A model generated the notes under the pieces. The model did no database searches, was not told the DNA's origin, and was given only the letters and a program-made list of their open reading frames with translations. From the NCBI GenBank assembly GCA_905331475.1, contig CAJNYU010000186.1:72620-136619 (forward strand): a stretch of 64,000 nucleotides of DNA, read 5' to 3'. This document shows, piece by piece, positions 60,862 through 64,000 of the stretch. How positions within the stretch are numbered: the first letter of the stretch is position 1; each line of letters starts with the position of its first letter. Source of the DNA: Rotaria socialis (Eukaryota > Rotifera > Eurotatoria > Philodinida > Philodinidae). Both the position numbers and the translations under genes were made by a program.

Positions 60862-63800
60862 TGACGCAATAGTAACAAAACTTATGCATAGTTTTTTTAA
60901 TGGTTCAAATTTCGTTTGATCTTAAAACAAGAAAATTGCATGTCCTGTGTGTACACTTCACAGAACCAAAAAAAATCAAAAATTATCTTTCATATTTTGA
61001 GATCGTAGAGTTTCAAGTAGATGTCATTCATTCCGACGATGAATATCAATTGTTGGATCAACGACTAAATTTTGTACAATTTTCATCGTAACGAGAGAGA
61101 GAGAGAGAATAATGAAGGATTCCGACTCAACTGAACCTATATGCGAAAAACAACGTTCATGGATATACGTATATATTTATATGAGTTCGAAAATAGAAAA
61201 ATGAAAAATATCCGCTTTGAAATATTATACCAAACGCATGAGACGAAATGAAGGGGAACATATATTGTATGCATCATCTTCTGTATAATAGCAGAAGACT
61301 CAAGGAACAAGAAAATATATCATTGGTCAACATGATATGTAAATGAAAAAGAATCGGTCCATAGTTTTGTATTTCGAACAACCTTGAATAACCTCTTGTA
61401 GTATAGCTAAATATTAATATAAAAATCCATTCACATTTAGAGTTGTTTTAGTATACTTATCATTTGATTCGTCGACTATATTAATACCTGAGAAATGCTG
61501 TTTTTTGGTTGAATGGATCTTCTCGAATTGTAACTAACAGTTCCAAAAATAGCAGTTATTGACTGAAAACAAATATCATTCTGTTTTTCGATTAAATGTC
61601 ATTCGCAATGCAGAGCTATGCAAAATAAAAAAATTTGAAATTTGAAAAGGCGTCAGTAATAAAATCTTCTTGAATTCTCGCTTGAATAGATGACCAGAAT
61701 TTTAGGAAATTACTTATATTTTATCATCTATCCATTGTTCCTTGACTATTTATTTGTTTTCACTTCCTTTGCATGTTTTCTTGTCTTAAGTTCTTCTGTT
61801 TGGAGAGTTGATTTTGTATTGATCTCATTGCGCTATTTCGTATATGTACAATTCATAGCATTCGCCAAGCCATTTTTGGAGCTACTCTGTGTTGTGGTCA
61901 GAGATACGTCTCTAGCATGTTTTCTATTGATTCATTTGAACTTTTTCAGGATGATTGTTAAAAAATGTCTTTGCGTTTCTCTAAGTTTGGCCTATCGCTT
62001 GTTATACCCCGTAGCCGATGTGTTGTTACCATCGACAAGAGCATTCTGAAATGCAATTAAATAAACTCGAATCAAGTCATACGATGTTTCAATGTACATG
62101 TAGCCGAATAAAATTCATTATTACTTACTAGCGCGTCAACATCTTGATGGTAGAATCCAATCAATTTGAATCTCTTGTCAGTATAATTACAGGTTACAAT
62201 CTGAGTAACTATAGGTGAATGACAACGCTGTTCGGTGTGTTTTTACGACATACTATATTGAGACGTCGGGACTGCCTTTCTATCCGTAACTGCATATATT
62301 ATTATTTGTAATAAATATATTTTACTATGAAACCTGTCACTAGGCAGAAAGTCAGGCTCCATCGTTACTCTGCACTTTGGTCGAAGTTATTCATCATATA
62401 GGACTATGTGATCATGCGCATTCTAACAAAAGCTACAAAATTTTGCGCATTGTGTTTGTTATGAATGAGGAAAAAGCTACGGACGAATGCGCATGGATGT
62501 GCTCCTTGAGATTTTTATTCTCTGTTGTGTTGTCGAAGTATATGTTAAATTAATAGATTATTAATGGCGTGTGGAAGCATAGAACATCTTCTGAGTGTGT
62601 GAACTTTAAACTGCCTCTCGATAAAAATTTCCAGTTATTTTTCAATTACATAGAAGCCTTCTTCATTTTGAAATGAGTACTTCGACAAAACAGACTGTCA
62701 TTTGACTAGCTTCTACAGACACAAAGACTATTTTTACTGATAAAAAAAAGTGAAGTCCTCAACCAACCAATCAATTAATCAACTCTGTACTTTAAAACCT
62801 ATTTTTAAGAAATTTGAATGGTTCTGCTGTGTAAAGTTTTTCATGCTTTATCGAATCCGTTATCTTGCCGAGTTACTAACCAGGTAAATTTGTTTTGTCA
62901 AAAGGAACCGATGATTAATTATGCAATCTATTGTTAAGCCCGCACGGAAGACAGCTGTGCATCGTACAAGTTCAAAAGTAATTTAAAACGAACAACTTGC
63001 TGTAAATATTAACAAAATATTCACCAATAGATAACGATCAGACAATAACTACAATTATCAAAATGAGAAGAATATCGTTTCTATGGTCAAAAATCACGAC
63101 AAAAGGAAATATTCTAATGAAATTAAGCGATAATAATTTAAAACAATTTCTTAGATAAAGTTACACTCTTAAAGCACATACAATAATATTACAATATGAT
63201 CAGTTTAAAATAATATATATTTTAATATCAAGGACTAGGAAATATAACAGGGAGAATGAAACGAGAAGCAACTTATTTCGAACTCCAGCAGTGAACAAAC
63301 AACTAGCTGTCAATAGAAAAAACACTTGAAAACATACGATAAATACTTCATTCTAGTATTTTGTTTAGAATTCTGAAGTAACAAAATAGTTTTCAAAACA
63401 TCTTAGAACATTACGCAGTCATGATCTTTTGCTAGTAACTTACTTCCTATGATGTTTTTATAGGTCAAACATTTACAGAAATCTTAGAATTTCTGATACT
63501 TTTGATGAGACGGATTCTCATGCATATGTTTTGCTTCTCGTATACAAAGTAGCGAACGAAAACTTTCTCATTTGAGAAAGATTACAATGCCGAAAGATGC
63601 TACAACATAACCTATTGTCAACCTATCAATTAGATTGAACAAATTTGTTGCTTGAATCATCAATAGAGCATGCATAATAGATCAGCATACTTTTGAAAGC
63701 AGGCTTTCAATTGAGAACTATATAACATGTATAGTGTTTTAAAGCACCTTTTCTCATATGACCAATGAGCAATATAATATATTCTATTGTCCTCTTATCA

Positions 63801-64000
63801 ACACTATCAAATCTATTCGTCGAATTTTTGTTAGACATATATTTAAAGAAAAATCAATCTGACCAAGTCAGATTGATGGTAAAAATTATTTTTAATATCA
63901 TCTAAGAGAACGAAGAGAGAGCAAAAAACAACAACTGAACTGATTCGTAATGATTAGCCTTTTTTGAAATACAAGTACAATGCCCTTTTCACTGTCAAAA
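60862..64000. other. Gene-poor 3' end of the window
   Basis: About 3.1 kb with no gene that I can support. A (GA)n run lies near 61093-61108. A hydrophobic frame at 61690-62049 (+) is T-rich and unconvincing. No repeats with clear ends were seen. Confidence 0.4.

Noticed and set aside
61690..62049. 119-codon hydrophobic + frame
   Set aside because: T-rich DNA lowers stop frequency and gives Phe/Leu-rich peptides; there is no motif, signal structure or neighbouring exon.

Overview
The window is AT-rich animal nuclear DNA. Genes are split by many short GT-AG introns (often 40-110 nt, a few near 1 kb). Recognisable genes are elongation factor 2, a HECTD1-type ubiquitin ligase, paired MAM-domain receptors and an F-box protein. 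There are no operons, no CRISPR and no rRNA or tRNA that I could see. Short introns, low GC, local gene conversion and many small foldback/hAT-like elements fit a bdelloid rotifer best. That placement is inference, not something the sequence proves.

Layout. 1-3.5 kb: the 3' two thirds of an EF2 gene (+). 4.6-14.2 kb: two tandem MAM-domain membrane protein genes (+) whose ectodomain exons and introns are almost identical while their 3' ends differ; between them lie a foldback repeat and an orphan ORF. 15.7-17.5 kb: a two-exon F-box gene (+). 19.8-32.2 kb: a 26-exon HECTD1-like E3 ligase (+), ending in an intact HECT domain. 33.6-34.6 kb: a non-autonomous hAT-like element. 35.4-43.1 kb: a long multi-exon gene (+) with a C2H2-like finger, a Cys-rich FLYWCH/WRKY-like region and a transposase-like region. 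44.1-44.7 kb: a four-helix membrane protein (-). 47.5-50.8 kb: two uncharacterised genes (-). 50.8-53.7 kb: a cluster of inverted-repeat elements, one nested inside another. 53.8-54.1 kb: a small ricin-B-like lectin ORF (-). 57.2-57.6 kb: a large foldback. 58.9-60.9 kb: a Ser/Thr-rich, lysine-rich uncharacterised gene (+). The rest is gene-poor.

The genes do not form one pathway. The strongest signals are evolutionary: (1) a gene-conversion or very recent duplication tract between the MAM paralogues, with a shared frame-breaking 34-nt segment and an assembly junction marked by one N; (2) a nest of hAT-type elements with 8-bp target-site duplications; (3) a HECTD1 that appears to lack its MIB/HERC2 domain; (4) a host gene that looks built from a domesticated transposase. 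Exon joins given here were worked out by hand from reading frame and GT-AG sites, so boundaries may be off by a base.
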